A stretch of 43,073 bases of DNA from Candidatus Liptonbacteria bacterium (GCA_016204335.1 JACQKU010000013.1:1-43073); one strand, 5' to 3'; counted from the first letter of the stretch, positions 6,320-15,306 are shown. Numbers and translations: made by a program. Notes: a model not told the origin generated them from the sequence alone.

Positions 6320-7084
6320 ATGTCGCGATTATTGAAGCAGGTCGTTTACGGTCTTTTTTATCTAATTATTTTGGCTGGTTTGGTTTTCGGCGCATATTCT
6401 TTATTTTTCAAACCCGCGCCGAGCTGTACCGACGGCAAGCAAAACCAGGGCGAGCAGGGAATCGACTGCGGAGGGTTGTGCGCTAGGACTTGCACTCGTG
6501 CCGACATTGGCCCGATTGAAATAAGCGGCGAGCCACAGATTTTCCATCCAACCGCTTCGGGAATCAGCGTTCTCGCGAAAATACAGAATCCGAATTCCGA
6601 TTACGGCGCTGGACGGTTCTCGTACACTTTCAAGTTCTACGACAGCCAGGATAATCTGATTCAGGAAGTTCCGGGCGAATCGTTCGCATACGCTTCCGAA
6701 ATCAAGTATCTCGCCGAGTTCAATCTTTCTTTTTCCGGTTTCGAGCAAGCGCGTCGGGCGGAATTGATTATTGAAAATCCTGAATGGATTTCTTCGGACT
6801 CGTTCAAGTTGCCGAGGGCGGCCCTGCAAAGCGCTCAAACGTCAAAGTCGGATAGAGGCACACTTCAAGTAGAAGGTCGTTTTATAAACAACGATAGCGT
6901 GACACTCCCCAATGTGGTTGTCATCGCTCTTTTTTACAGTCAGTATGGCCAGACAGCCGGCGTTTCTAAAAACGAAATTGACAATGTGCCGCCCGGAGAT
7001 AGCCGGACATTCTCGGTAATTCATCCGGCGATTTCAAATATCGATGTTTCGCGGACGGCGGTTTTCTTGTACGCGAAACGGTAG
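6320..7084 (+). CDS. Membrane-anchored extracytoplasmic protein with Cys-rich neck
   Basis: The 254-residue product starts at ATG 6320, fixed by the promoter ending 7 bases upstream. One N-terminal transmembrane helix (about residues 8-30) is followed by a short Cys-rich segment, SCTDGKQNQGEQGIDCGGLC, and then two beta-rich domains (about 60-150 and 165-250) resembling the FxLYD/late-embryogenesis type fold. The four to five cysteines could form disulfides outside the cell. Proteins with this C..GIDCGG.C neck are, from memory, frequent in Parcubacteria genomes. It heads the rodA-mltG group, so a cell-envelope role is likely; the exact function is unknown. Confidence 0.7.
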   Translation: MSRLLKQVVYGLFYLIILAGLVFGAYSLFFKPAPSCTDGKQNQGEQGIDCGGLCARTCTRADIGPIEISGEPQIFHPTASGISVLAKIQNPNSDYGAGRFSYTFKFYDSQDNLIQEVPGESFAYASEIKYLAEFNLSFSGFEQARRAELIIENPEWISSDSFKLPRAALQSAQTSKSDRGTLQVEGRFINNDSVTLPNVVVIALFYSQYGQTAGVSKNEIDNVPPGDSRTFSVIHPAISNIDVSRTAVFLYAKR

Positions 7085-7088
7085 TAGA

Positions 7089-7192
7089 TGCATGTGATAC
7101 CAATATACGAATACATGCGAATGATACGAATAATACGAATTCGTATCCATTTGTATCATTAGTACCATTAGCATATTGGTATCGTTTATGTG
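7089..7192. repeat. ATACGAAT-type intergenic palindrome
   Basis: The left arm gtgataccaatatacgaat plus further cgaatgatacgaataata units pairs with the right arm, which ends cattagcatattggtatcg. The arms are about 47 bases with mismatches. It fills the gap between two co-directional genes and closely matches copies at 25741 and 29067. Confidence 0.75.
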
Positions 7193-7215
7193 ACGAGCGT
7201 CAGCGAAACACGACT

Positions 7216-8259
7216 ATGAAAAGCATCCTCATACCTCTTTGCATCGTTCTCGTCGCGAGCGAGGTTGTTCTCTCGACCATATCGCAGAACTTTTTTTACA
7301 AACAGTCCATATTTATCATAGCGGGGCTGGCGCTGATTTTCGTTTTCAGAAATTTTGACTGGCGCAACGCGCTTGGCAATCGCTCGTTTATCTTCGGTTT
7401 GTATGCCCTGGTAATTTTATTTCTCGTTCTGGTTCTTTTTATCGGGCCGCCCATCCGGAATGTCCGGAGCTGGCTTGTTTTAGGCCCCATAGGTTTCCAG
7501 CCGGCGGAACTCGCGAAATTAAGTTTGATTCTTCTCTACGCGGAATATTTCAGCCGCCGCCATTTGGCAGTGGGTCGCTGGAAAGTCATTCTCACTTCAT
7601 TCGCATTTTTCATCGTGCCGGCCGTTCTCGCGGCGCTGCAGCCGGCGCTTGGCTCGGCTATCGTTCTTTTTGGAATCTGGTTCGGTTTTTTGCTTTCGAG
7701 CGGATTGCCGAGAGAGCGGATAGTTATTGCGCTTCTCGCGTTTGCAGTCGCGGGGTTTTTTATTTTGAACTGGGGACTTTACGACTATCAGCGCGCCCGC
7801 GTCGTACACTTCTTCTATCCGGAAAAAAATCTTTTGGGCGCCAACTACAGCGTCGCGCAGTCGAAAATCGCCATCGGGTCCGCCGGATTTTGGGGCAAGG
7901 GTTATGCTCAGGGCTCGCAGACTCAGCTTGGGTTTTTGACCGAGCCGAGCAACGATTTTATTTTAGCCGCGCTGATTGAAGAATGGGGGATTGCGGCGGG
8001 GTTGGTCGTTATAGGGGCGTTTATTGCGCTTCTTCTCGGGATTTTGAAAACTGCCCTGCTCGCCCGCCGAAATTTTGAAAAGTTCGTCTGCGTCGGCGCG
8101 GCAATCGTATTCGGTGTCCAGTTTCTTTTGAACAGCGGTTCGACGCTCGGCTTAGTTCCGGTTGTCGGCCTCCCGTTTCCTTTTTTGAGTTATGGCGGTT
8201 CGAGCATTTTGACGAGTTTTTTTCTTCTCGCTATCATCGGCGCAATCAGGAAAAGCTAG
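7216..8259 (+). CDS. rodA: SEDS-family glycosyltransferase RodA/FtsW
   Basis: A 347-residue, roughly ten-helix membrane protein. It carries the family signatures: FQPAELAKL near residue 94-102, the N.. loop with GKGYAQGSQTQLGFLTE (about 230), the DFILAALIEEWG block and the C-terminal PFPFLSYGGSS. SEDS proteins polymerise peptidoglycan glycan strands from lipid II, together with a class B penicillin-binding protein. Length and the lack of long cytoplasmic ends fit RodA slightly better than FtsW, and the next gene (mltG) also acts on glycan strands. The start at 7216 follows the palindrome; no clear Shine-Dalgarno. The stop lies 1 base before the next ATG, so the two genes are translationally linked. 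Confidence 0.88.
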   Translation: MKSILIPLCIVLVASEVVLSTISQNFFYKQSIFIIAGLALIFVFRNFDWRNALGNRSFIFGLYALVILFLVLVLFIGPPIRNVRSWLVLGPIGFQPAELAKLSLILLYAEYFSRRHLAVGRWKVILTSFAFFIVPAVLAALQPALGSAIVLFGIWFGFLLSSGLPRERIVIALLAFAVAGFFILNWGLYDYQRARVVHFFYPEKNLLGANYSVAQSKIAIGSAGFWGKGYAQGSQTQLGFLTEPSNDFILAALIEEWGIAAGLVVIGAFIALLLGILKTALLARRNFEKFVCVGAAIVFGVQFLLNSGSTLGLVPVVGLPFPFLSYGGSSILTSFFLLAIIGAIRKS

Positions 8260-8260
8260 T

Positions 8261-9229
8261 ATGATGTTTTTTAATACCCGTGCGAAAATAATTGCCTGCA
8301 GTTCCGCCCTATTTTTTTTGTTTTTATCCGGCGCGTATTTTTTTTACTGTCTCCGGCCGGTTTCCAAAACCATGCAGACGAAAGTTTTTGAGATACGGCA
8401 AGGGGAAAGTTTTTTCGGGATTTCAAGCCGCCTTCAGAGCGAAGGGCTGATTCGTTCGGCTTTTTCATTCGAATTGTATGCGGTACTCACCGGTTCGGCG
8501 CGCAAACTGATGGTGGGAGTCTACGATATTTCCGGCGCTTCGAGCACGCCGGAAATCATTTCGCTTATAAAAGAACCCAGCCGCGAAGTGACGGTAAGAA
8601 TTCCCGACGGCGCGTCTGTCTACGACATCGACAAGTTGTTGAGCGGGCAAAAAGTACTGCCGGGCGGCGCGTTGCGTGAATTCGCCTCGATGCGCCAAAT
8701 CGAGGGGGAGTTGTATCCCGATACGTATGAATTTTTCCGATATTCGAAAGTTGAGGATGTCGTGGACGCGCTTTCGAAAAATTTTCAATTAAAAGCAGGA
8801 GCTGTTCTTGGCAAAGACCTTAAGCGTTTTAATGAAAATCTTATTATTGCGTCGCTTGTTCAAAAAGAGGTCTCTGATTTCAAAGAATCGCGTATCGTCG
8901 CCGGAATTTTGAAAAAGCGCCTTTCCGTCGGTATGGCGCTCGGCGTTGACGCGACAATCTGCTATCTCAAAAAAGAGGTTTTGAACGAATCGAGCTGTTA
9001 TCCGTTGAAGCCGAGCGATTTTAAAATTGACTCGCCGTATAACACGTACCTTTATGCGGGATTGCCCGCGGGGCCCATCGGCAGTCCGGAAATTTCCGCG
9101 ATTAGGGCGGTTCTTGACCCTCTCCCGTCGCCATACTGGTATTACTTAAGCGACCCCAAAACCGGCAAAACGATTTTTTCAAAAACGCTCGAAGAACACT
9201 CGGCGAACCGCGCGAAGTATTTGCGTTGA
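8261..9229 (+). CDS. mltG: Endolytic murein transglycosylase MltG (YceG family)
   Basis: A 322-residue protein with an N-terminal transmembrane anchor (about residues 8-30), a LysM-like segment (VFEIRQGESFFGISSRL) and the YceG catalytic domain. Diagnostic pieces are LYPDTYEFFRY, IIASLVQKEV with the catalytic Glu, DATICYL and SPYNTYLYAGLPAGPIGSP near the end. MltG cleaves nascent glycan strands at the membrane and so terminates chain growth, which fits its place directly after the SEDS polymerase. Two adjacent ATGs (8261 and 8264) are possible starts. It converges on the minus-strand purine operon with only 8 bases between the stops. Confidence 0.9.
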   Translation: MMFFNTRAKIIACSSALFFLFLSGAYFFYCLRPVSKTMQTKVFEIRQGESFFGISSRLQSEGLIRSAFSFELYAVLTGSARKLMVGVYDISGASSTPEIISLIKEPSREVTVRIPDGASVYDIDKLLSGQKVLPGGALREFASMRQIEGELYPDTYEFFRYSKVEDVVDALSKNFQLKAGAVLGKDLKRFNENLIIASLVQKEVSDFKESRIVAGILKKRLSVGMALGVDATICYLKKEVLNESSCYPLKPSDFKIDSPYNTYLYAGLPAGPIGSPEISAIRAVLDPLPSPYWYYLSDPKTGKTIFSKTLEEHSANRAKYLR

Positions 9230-9237
9230 GGCGGGAT

Positions 9238-10659
9238 TTAGGAAACCGGCAGTTTGAAAGGGGATTTAATTACGCTTAAAAGTCCTTTCGGAATCGACCT
9301 TTTATATGTTCCGGAAACGCGAGTTTTTTCGTAAACGTCGTGAAAAACATTTTCGGCGTGGTATTTTTTTCTGAGGCCGTTATACCATTTCAAGTCGTAA
9401 ATTTTCCAAAATTCTTCGGGCGTGTAGTACTGATGGGCGTATAATACTTTTCTCCCGCCGAATTTCTTTGTAATTTTTTCTATCTCCCTGTTTATTTCAA
9501 TAAAGTCCTTTGATTTGTCTATCGGACCCCATATTCCTACGTCTATGACCAAATCGGCAGAGGAGAAGGCGGGCGACAGCTTGTCATTTTCCCCGGGTTT
9601 GAGAGGGCATAACCAAAGCGGATGAATATGCAAAAAATAAGAGACGAATTCGATAAATTGTGTAACTGTTTCTCTTGGAAAACTTATATCTTGCATAAAA
9701 ACCTCTTGCGAACTATTTGTTGTATGAATATAACGATATAAATTCCGTGCCTTAAATAGGGGATTAAAAATAAATCTTGTAAATCTGTTGAACGGCATTT
9801 TAAAGATGTTGAATCCATACCATCCCGTCCAAAATCCGCCCCTATCGTATCTGAACAAGTAATCTTTTATAGGAATAACTTCTTCGTATTTTGTGAATTT
9901 TTTTATTTTATCTTCGGCATGGAGATAGAACCATTCGTCGGCGGCGTTAAGGAATGTAGAAACAGGAAGATTTTTGGAGGTGTCTTCAAGGTTGCCAATC
10001 ATAATAACGCCGAGGTTTTTAGAGAACATTATCCCGTCAATATAATCAACCGATTTAGCCGCATTCTTTTTTATCGTGCTGATTGCTTCAGAAAAACTTC
10101 CTACGCGGTGGTACGCAAGATGTACGAACTTTTTGGAGCAAATCAAGTTTATTTTCACGAGCGTTATGACTCCGAGCGACCCGTATGAACACGCGGTGCC
10201 CCAGAAAAGGTCAGAATTTTTCTCGCGGGACGTTTGTATGACGTCTCCGTTCCCGAGCACTATTTCATATTCCAGACAGGTATCGTGGAAAAGGCCGTAT
10301 TTAAATGAACTGCTTTCTCCCGCGCCGCCCTGGATTCCTCCTCCAACGGTGATTCCGGGAAGTTCCATAACAACGGGCGGCACCAGCCCGAATTTCAGCG
10401 TTTTTTCAACGAGCGCGTCCATCGGGACATTCGGCTCGACCAGCGCGTATTTTTTCTCTCTGTCTATCGAAATTATCCTCTTCAATTGGCTTATATCGAC
10501 GATCTCTCCTTTTTTATATTTTTGAGGACGCGTGGAATTCGTGCTTCCGTGGTAAATACGCACTTTCTTTTTCTGCGCATAGAATTCTTTCAGCTGATTC
10601 GAGATGGAATCGAGGTCGGCGGCGTGCAGTTTTTCAAGTTCTGTCATCGGAGTAATCAC
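9238..10659 (-). CDS. FAD-linked oxidase/reductase, DHCR24 (DWARF1)-like
   Basis: A 473-residue protein with an N-terminal PCMH-type FAD domain. VRIYHGSTNSTRPQ (about 33-46) and ELPGITVGGGIQGGAGESSS (about 99-118) bind FAD, and GNGDVIQ..SDLFWGT..YGSLGVIT follows. The C-terminal half has the W/Y-rich pattern of delta-24 sterol reductase-like flavoproteins (GFWTGWYGFN, LYAHQYYTPEEFWKIY). There is no His for 8-alpha-histidyl FAD in the usual place, as in DHCR24. The substrate is unknown; sterols are not expected here, and an isoprenoid or lipid double bond is only a guess. It is the last gene of the purine operon, 3 bases after purD. ATG 10647 is an alternative start. Confidence 0.8.
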   Translation of the reverse strand: MITPMTELEKLHAADLDSISNQLKEFYAQKKKVRIYHGSTNSTRPQKYKKGEIVDISQLKRIISIDREKKYALVEPNVPMDALVEKTLKFGLVPPVVMELPGITVGGGIQGGAGESSSFKYGLFHDTCLEYEIVLGNGDVIQTSREKNSDLFWGTACSYGSLGVITLVKINLICSKKFVHLAYHRVGSFSEAISTIKKNAAKSVDYIDGIMFSKNLGVIMIGNLEDTSKNLPVSTFLNAADEWFYLHAEDKIKKFTKYEEVIPIKDYLFRYDRGGFWTGWYGFNIFKMPFNRFTRFIFNPLFKARNLYRYIHTTNSSQEVFMQDISFPRETVTQFIEFVSYFLHIHPLWLCPLKPGENDKLSPAFSSADLVIDVGIWGPIDKSKDFIEINREIEKITKKFGGRKVLYAHQYYTPEEFWKIYDLKWYNGLRKKYHAENVFHDVYEKTRVSGTYKRSIPKGLLSVIKSPFKLPVS

Positions 10660-10662
10660 GTA

Positions 10663-11934
10663 TCAAAGCGCTTTTGCGCCGATGTCTTTTCTGTAATGCA
10701 TTCCGTTAAAACGTATTTTTGCCGCCGCTTCGTAGGCCAAATTGAGCGCGCCTCGGAGTGTTTCGGCGCGCGCCGTTACGCCGAGCACACGGCCTCCGGC
10801 GGTATAATACTCTCCGTTTTCGTAAACCGTGCCCGCGTGGAATAGTTCCACCCCTTTTATTTTTTTCGCTTCTTCAAGGCCGGTGATTTTTTTCCCTTTC
10901 TCGTATTTCCCCGGATATCCGCCCGAAGCAAGAACAACGCACGCGGCGTATCCCGAATGCCATTCTATCTTCTGCTCTTTCAGTTTTCCGGCAACACAAC
11001 TTTCGATAATCTCTACAAGGTCTGTTTTCAAAAGAACCATATAGGTTTGCGTTTCCGGGTCGCCGAATCGGGCGTTGAATTCGAGAACTTTTGGTCCGTC
11101 ATTTGTCATCATAAGCCCAGGATAAAGTATCCCTCCGAATGGCCGTCCGGCATCCCGGAGACCCCGAAGGGTCGGTTCGACGATACTTTCTGCAATCGTA
11201 TTCATATCATTTGTTGTCATCCACGGCAGGGGAGCGATGGTTCCCATCCCGCCCGTGTTTGGCCCTTTGTCCCCGTCGAAGACCCGTTTGTGGTCCTGCG
11301 CAGCAGGAAACATTTGGAACGTTGCTCCGTCCGAAACCGCGTGAATCGAAATCTCCTTGCCCTGTAAAAATTCTTCGATGACAACTTCGTTCCCGGACTC
11401 GCCGAATATTTTATCGAGCATAATGCTTCGCAGAGCGGCATCCGCTTCTTCTTTTGTTTTCGCGATTACGACGCCTTTTCCCAACGCAAGTCCGCTTGCT
11501 TTAACGACGAGCGGAAACTTCTCGCTCCGCTCCAGATATTCTTTCGCCTTTTCATATTCTTTGAAAACTTCGAATCCGGCGGTGGGAATCGCGTGAGTTT
11601 TCATAAATGATTTTGCGAATGCTTTCGATGCCTCGATTTCCGCCGCGGCTTTTGTCGGGCCGAAAACGGGAATTCCGGCGTTTTTAAACTCATCCACTAT
11701 GCCGAGAGCCAATGCATCGTCAGGTCCCACGACCGCGAGGCCAATCTTTTTTTCCCGCGCGAATTCAACCAATGCTTTGATATCAGTCGAAATTATAGGA
11801 ATATTTTCCGCTATTTCTCTCACTCCTCCATTTCCGGGAGCAACGTATATTTTTTTAACGCGCGGCGATTGGGCGAGTTTCCACGCGAGCGCGTGCTCCC
11901 TTCCGCCGCCGCCGATGATAAGTACATTGGGCAT
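10663..11934 (-). CDS. purD: Phosphoribosylamine-glycine ligase (GAR synthetase)
   Basis: A 423-residue ATP-grasp enzyme that joins glycine to phosphoribosylamine, the second step of purine synthesis. The N-terminal domain is typical (MPNVLIIGGGGREHALAWKL, then VGPDDALALGIVD). Residues about 100-190 hold the ATP-grasp start, KAFAKSFMKTHAIPTA and VVKASGLALGKGVV, and then GPNTGGMGTIAPLPW and LEFNARFGDPETQ complete the active site. Full family length. It lies 15 bases downstream of the purN-like gene and 3 bases before the FAD oxidase, in one minus-strand operon with purF. Confidence 0.95.
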   Translation of the reverse strand: MPNVLIIGGGGREHALAWKLAQSPRVKKIYVAPGNGGVREIAENIPIISTDIKALVEFAREKKIGLAVVGPDDALALGIVDEFKNAGIPVFGPTKAAAEIEASKAFAKSFMKTHAIPTAGFEVFKEYEKAKEYLERSEKFPLVVKASGLALGKGVVIAKTKEEADAALRSIMLDKIFGESGNEVVIEEFLQGKEISIHAVSDGATFQMFPAAQDHKRVFDGDKGPNTGGMGTIAPLPWMTTNDMNTIAESIVEPTLRGLRDAGRPFGGILYPGLMMTNDGPKVLEFNARFGDPETQTYMVLLKTDLVEIIESCVAGKLKEQKIEWHSGYAACVVLASGGYPGKYEKGKKITGLEEAKKIKGVELFHAGTVYENGEYYTAGGRVLGVTARAETLRGALNLAYEAAAKIRFNGMHYRKDIGAKAL

Positions 11935-11949
11935 TAGCTGATTAGCTTT

Positions 11950-12669
11950 TTAACCATGGGGATATAATTTTATCGCTTCGGCTTTGCATTCGTCGAGAAT
12001 TTTTTCCTCGCCTGGCAAAACGAGAGGCGTTTCCCGCTTTAATTCTTTAACTTGCCATGTCGCGAAGTCGCGCAGGGTCTCGATTTGAACTTCGTGTTCC
12101 GCAGGCAATACTCGTTCCCGAAGGGTTTCCGCGTCATCATCCGGAAGAATAGGAACTTGTTTTCTTTTTACCACCGCGCCCTCGTCAAAGTTTGCGGTCA
12201 CACGATGCGCCGTTGCCTCTGTCCAGAAATCGCGATTCGTCCGGCGGACGAAAAAGAGCCGCGCCGCGTGCACGCGACGCCCGTACATGCCGGTCCCGCC
12301 GAAATCGAGCCGTCCGGTGTCGAGCGGCCCCGGATGCTGATTTACCATCATTCCCTGGAATCGCTCAATGACATTTTGCGGGGTCTTCTGCATCCATCCG
12401 TACTGTCCGATAAATTCCACGCCCCGCGCCTCACATGCTTTAATAATCGCTTCGCCGAATGTCTCCTCATTTTCGAAATTACCCAGTTGTATCACAACGA
12501 CGTTATCTTTTGATATTCCGGCTTCCATAGCACGCCCGATTCCCGGAGCTCCGGCGCGGCTTCCGATAATAAGCGCAGGTTCAATATTTTTGAGAATGCC
12601 CGAGCGCGCGGCAAGAATAATCTGTTCCGCAGTTGTTCCGTTTCCGGAGATAAGAAGGGCAATTTTCAT
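11950..12669 (-). CDS. purN: GAR transformylase-like formyltransferase
   Basis: A 239-residue protein. The N-terminus MKIALLISGNGTTAEQI matches the PurN phosphate-binding loop. VNQHPGPLD gives the conserved His after the Asn-containing strand, and NFDEGAVVKRKQVPI gives the catalytic Asp loop. PurN formylates GAR using 10-formyl-tetrahydrofolate, the step after PurD. It is about 30 residues longer than E. coli PurN, with an extra C-terminal helix (EEKILDECKAEAIKLY), and the HPG.LD..RLDFGGTGMYG region differs from the usual HPSLLP..PG, so substrate use may differ. Operon context supports PurN. Between it and purF lies a palindrome. Confidence 0.8.
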   Translation of the reverse strand: MKIALLISGNGTTAEQIILAARSGILKNIEPALIIGSRAGAPGIGRAMEAGISKDNVVVIQLGNFENEETFGEAIIKACEARGVEFIGQYGWMQKTPQNVIERFQGMMVNQHPGPLDTGRLDFGGTGMYGRRVHAARLFFVRRTNRDFWTEATAHRVTANFDEGAVVKRKQVPILPDDDAETLRERVLPAEHEVQIETLRDFATWQVKELKRETPLVLPGEEKILDECKAEAIKLYPHG

Positions 12670-12776
12670 AGAGTAATCGCTAATAATGCGAATGTAGGCA
12701 AAATAATGCGAATGTTTTTATTTACAATGTATGAATTCAAATTCGCGATATTTGCTTTTATTAGCGATATTCGCGA
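12670..12776. repeat. TAATCGCGAAT-type intergenic palindrome
   Basis: The left arm agtaatcgctaataatgcg plus gcaaaataatgcgaat units pairs imperfectly with aattcgcgatatttgc and ttattagcgatattcgcgac. It lies between purN and purF in the same operon. It belongs to the same family as 25428-25533 and 37425-37545, all beginning gagtaatc. Confidence 0.65.
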
Positions 12777-14195
12777 CTACTCTCCAAAGAGCGTTCCCGC
12801 CGCCGGCTCCACCACTTTCGACTGTTCGAAATCATTCACGCGTTCGTGGAGAGCAATCGGATAATCTCCGTTGAAACACGAAAGCGAGAATACTTCTTCG
12901 GGGAGCCCGGTTGCTTTTACCATCCCCTGAAGCGAAAGATAATAGAGCGATGTTGCGCCGAGATATTTCCGGATTTCTTCAACGGTTTTATGGAATGCGA
13001 TTAGTTTTGTCTGCTCCGAGATGTCGATGCCGTAAAAATCCGGATATTGTATCGGCGGGGAGCAGACCAGAAAATGCACTTCTTTCGAGCCAGCTTCAAA
13101 AAGCGTTTTTACGATTTGCCTGCTGGTGGTTCCGCGCACGATGGAATCGTCAATCACCACTACCCGTTTGCCGTTGAGCACTTCCGGCAGAGGCGAAAGT
13201 TTCATTTTTACCCCTAAATCGCGCGAGCGCTGGTCGGGTTCGATGAACGTGCGGTGTATGTAGCGGTTTTTGACAAGCGCCATCTCGAAAGGAATCCCGA
13301 GCGTATTCGCGTATCCGATTGCGGACGGAATCGCGGTATCTGGAACCGGCACGACAATATCCGCGTCCAGCGGAAACTCTTTTGCCAAACGGACGCCGAG
13401 ATTCCTGCGCACTTCGTAGACCGATTTTCCGAGAATGTTGCTGTCAGGCCGCGCGAAATAGACGAATTCAAAAATATCAAGTTTGGGATTTTGCGGCAGT
13501 ACCTGAAAATGCCGCATTCCGCGGGCATCCACCACAATCATTTCTCCGGGCGCGATTTCGCGCATAAACTCCGCGCCGATGGTTTTGAAAGCGCACGACT
13601 CGGAAGCGAAAACGAATCCTCCGTTGAGCCGCGCCATCGAAAGCGGCCTGATGCCGCATTGGTCGCGCACCGCCACGAGCGCGTCCTTCGTCATAATGAC
13701 GAGGCAGTACGCGCCGGTGAAAAGAGGAAGCGCGTTTCGCACCGCTTCCTCTATCGGAACGCCGTTTTTGAAATAATGTGAAATTGTCCGCGCCATCAGC
13801 TCCGAGTCGTTCAGGGCGGAAACGTCCATATCTTTTTTTGAAAAAAAATCTTTGAGCGCGCGTACGCTCGGCAAGTTGCCGTTGTGCGCGAACGCGAAGT
13901 TTTCTTCGATAATCGGCTGTGCGTGATGATTTCCCGTTCCGAGCGAGGTCGAGTAGCGGTTGTGGCCGATGGCAATGTGTCCGGCGAGGTCGCGTATATT
14001 TTCTTCGGAGTAAATGCTTGCCACCAGGCCCGCGCTTTTGTGGACGCGGATGGTCTCGCCGTCGGCAGTCGCGATTCCGGAGCTTTCCTGCCCGCGATGT
14101 TGGAGGGAAAAAAGGCCGAAAAACGAAAGGCGGCTTACTTCCAAGCCGCGTCCGAAAACGGCAAACACAGCGCATTTTTCTCCGGTGAGTTCCAT
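12777..14195 (-). CDS. purF: Amidophosphoribosyltransferase
   Basis: A 472-residue enzyme that transfers glutamine nitrogen to PRPP, the committed step of purine synthesis. The N-terminus MELTGEKCAVFAVFG places the catalytic Cys at residue 8, implying removal of a seven-residue propeptide as in Bacillus-type PurF. Other signatures are AIGHNRYST, FAHNGNLPS, QCGIRPL, the PRPP loop VVVIDDSIVRGTT (about 345-357) and ATSLYYLSLQGMVKATG, with CFNGDYP near the end. Length fits the family. It begins 7 bases after the HIT gene stop and heads the purine genes. Bacillus-type PurF enzymes carry an Fe-S cluster bound by four Cys; C-terminal Cys are present, but I did not trace all ligands. Confidence 0.95.
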   Translation of the reverse strand: MELTGEKCAVFAVFGRGLEVSRLSFFGLFSLQHRGQESSGIATADGETIRVHKSAGLVASIYSEENIRDLAGHIAIGHNRYSTSLGTGNHHAQPIIEENFAFAHNGNLPSVRALKDFFSKKDMDVSALNDSELMARTISHYFKNGVPIEEAVRNALPLFTGAYCLVIMTKDALVAVRDQCGIRPLSMARLNGGFVFASESCAFKTIGAEFMREIAPGEMIVVDARGMRHFQVLPQNPKLDIFEFVYFARPDSNILGKSVYEVRRNLGVRLAKEFPLDADIVVPVPDTAIPSAIGYANTLGIPFEMALVKNRYIHRTFIEPDQRSRDLGVKMKLSPLPEVLNGKRVVVIDDSIVRGTTSRQIVKTLFEAGSKEVHFLVCSPPIQYPDFYGIDISEQTKLIAFHKTVEEIRKYLGATSLYYLSLQGMVKATGLPEEVFSLSCFNGDYPIALHERVNDFEQSKVVEPAAGTLFGE

Positions 14196-14202
14196 AAAAA
14201 AA

Positions 14203-14634
14203 TTAAAGATTTTTTCTCAACTCTTCCGCAATCTTATCTAAAACTTCTTGAGAAGGTATTTCTTCCGGTTCTTCGAGATAATAATGTCCGAAACGGGAGT
14301 CGTTGAAAGTCCGACCTGCAAATTCAACCGGGTGATTGTATCTTGGTCGGAAGTGCCAATGCACTTGCGGGTTTGGAACGGTTTCTTGATACGCATTATT
14401 CATTAGGCACGACCAATTAAACATAGTCGCATTGTAAGTTCTTTTTGAAAGAGATTCTGTTTTTTGCACAACTTCAAAAAAGTCCAGGATTTCGTCTTGT
14501 TTCAACTCGGCAAGGTCGCCGCATTTTCTTTTCAAGACGACAACGCACCTGCCAAGATATTTTTGGTCCGGCATTAAAATTATTTTCCAATGCGGTGTCT
14601 CAAAAATTAAATCCCATCCTCTTTTAGAATCCAT
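14203..14634 (-). CDS. HIT-family (histidine triad) nucleotide hydrolase
   Basis: A 143-residue protein with the HIT fold: a strand-rich N-terminus (WKIILMPDQKYLGRCVVVLKR), the helix ELKQDEILDFFEVVQ, and the active-site strand PQVHWHFRPRY at about residues 92-102. The triad reads H-W-H-F-R, so the usual last His (the third of HxHxH) is Arg; such variants exist in the Ap4A hydrolase/HIT-like groups and may still bind nucleotides. The substrate is probably a dinucleoside polyphosphate or nucleoside phosphoramidate. It is the first gene of the purine operon, 7 bases before purF. TATAAT lies 20-odd bases upstream of the start on this strand. Confidence 0.8.
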   Translation of the reverse strand: MDSKRGWDLIFETPHWKIILMPDQKYLGRCVVVLKRKCGDLAELKQDEILDFFEVVQKTESLSKRTYNATMFNWSCLMNNAYQETVPNPQVHWHFRPRYNHPVEFAGRTFNDSRFGHYYLEEPEEIPSQEVLDKIAEELRKNL

Positions 14635-14785
14635 GGCATAAATTAACTTCTGATTAATTATATCAGAGAATTTGGAGAGTTGCTTCAGTGTTTTTCAATT
14701 ATAGCCACCGGATTTTTTTGTTTTCGGGACTTTGATGGCGAGGATATAGCAAGGCTTAATAGTCCGTTGAATCTTTCTTTGTTCA
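14635..14785. other. Short gap before the purine operon
   Basis: No gene seen. On the minus strand it holds a TATAAT box at about 14659-14664, a plausible -10 for the HIT-pur operon; no good -35 is visible. Confidence 0.35.
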
Positions 14786-15235
14786 TTATGAATTTAATTT
14801 TTGCTCGACTATTATTTTTATCCATTCCCAAATTTTAAGCCAGATTGGAGATGTAATTACAGCTATTGCGATACCAGCAACTACTGGATGTTCTTTAAAA
14901 AGAAACTCCGGTAAATAATACCATTTCAAAATTTTTCTTCCCTTCCATCCTAAATCTATAAAACTTCTGTCTGGTACTATTTCTCCACTTGGGGCAACCC
15001 AGTAACCCTCTGCTTCGTCATCAAAGAAATCCTGAGAGCATAAATCTGCTATCTCTATTTCCAATTTTTTCCTATCTTCTTTTGAAGTTTTGCCGATTCT
15101 TTCCGAAACATAATTTACAAACTTCCATAAAGGCACTCCGTTTGCTGGATAATCTTGTTGAATATTACCTATTTCAAAATAATAAATTTCCTTAAAATCG
15201 CGTAAGTATCTACACAAATTATATATTCTCCACAT
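14786..15235 (-). CDS. Unknown protein with C-terminal membrane helix
   Basis: A 149-residue frame of AT-rich codons. The N-terminus is mixed alpha/beta (MWRIYNLCRYLRDFKEIYYF), the centre is acidic (IADLCSQDFFDDEAEGYW), and one hydrophobic helix, VVAGIAIAVITSPIWLKIW (about 119-137), lies near the end, before a basic tail. This is the arrangement of a tail-anchored protein. No family is recognised. It stands alone between the purine operon and the NYN gene, and base composition suggests an accessory gene. Confidence 0.55.
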   Translation of the reverse strand: MWRIYNLCRYLRDFKEIYYFEIGNIQQDYPANGVPLWKFVNYVSERIGKTSKEDRKKLEIEIADLCSQDFFDDEAEGYWVAPSGEIVPDRSFIDLGWKGRKILKWYYLPEFLFKEHPVVAGIAIAVITSPIWLKIWEWIKIIVEQKLNS

Positions 15236-15267
15236 AAGCCTAATTGTAGCAAATAAATCTTTATTAA

Positions 15268-15306
15268 GGATTTTTCCAGCGCGTAAATTTCCGCTTTCAG
15301 AGAAGT
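15268..15306 (+). repeat. Direct repeat flanking the NYN gene, left copy
   Basis: gattttt..cagcgcgtaaa continuing tttccgctttcagagaag resembles 16089-16127 (ttcccaaccgcgtaaat, ctccgcttttagggaag), about 80 percent identical by eye. The two copies sit about 200 bases upstream and 50 bases downstream of the NYN gene. Confidence 0.5.

Noticed and set aside
13477-14175. 232-codon minus-strand frame inside purF
   Set aside because: Arg-rich shadow frame of a GC-rich gene; purF in the other frame has all catalytic motifs.
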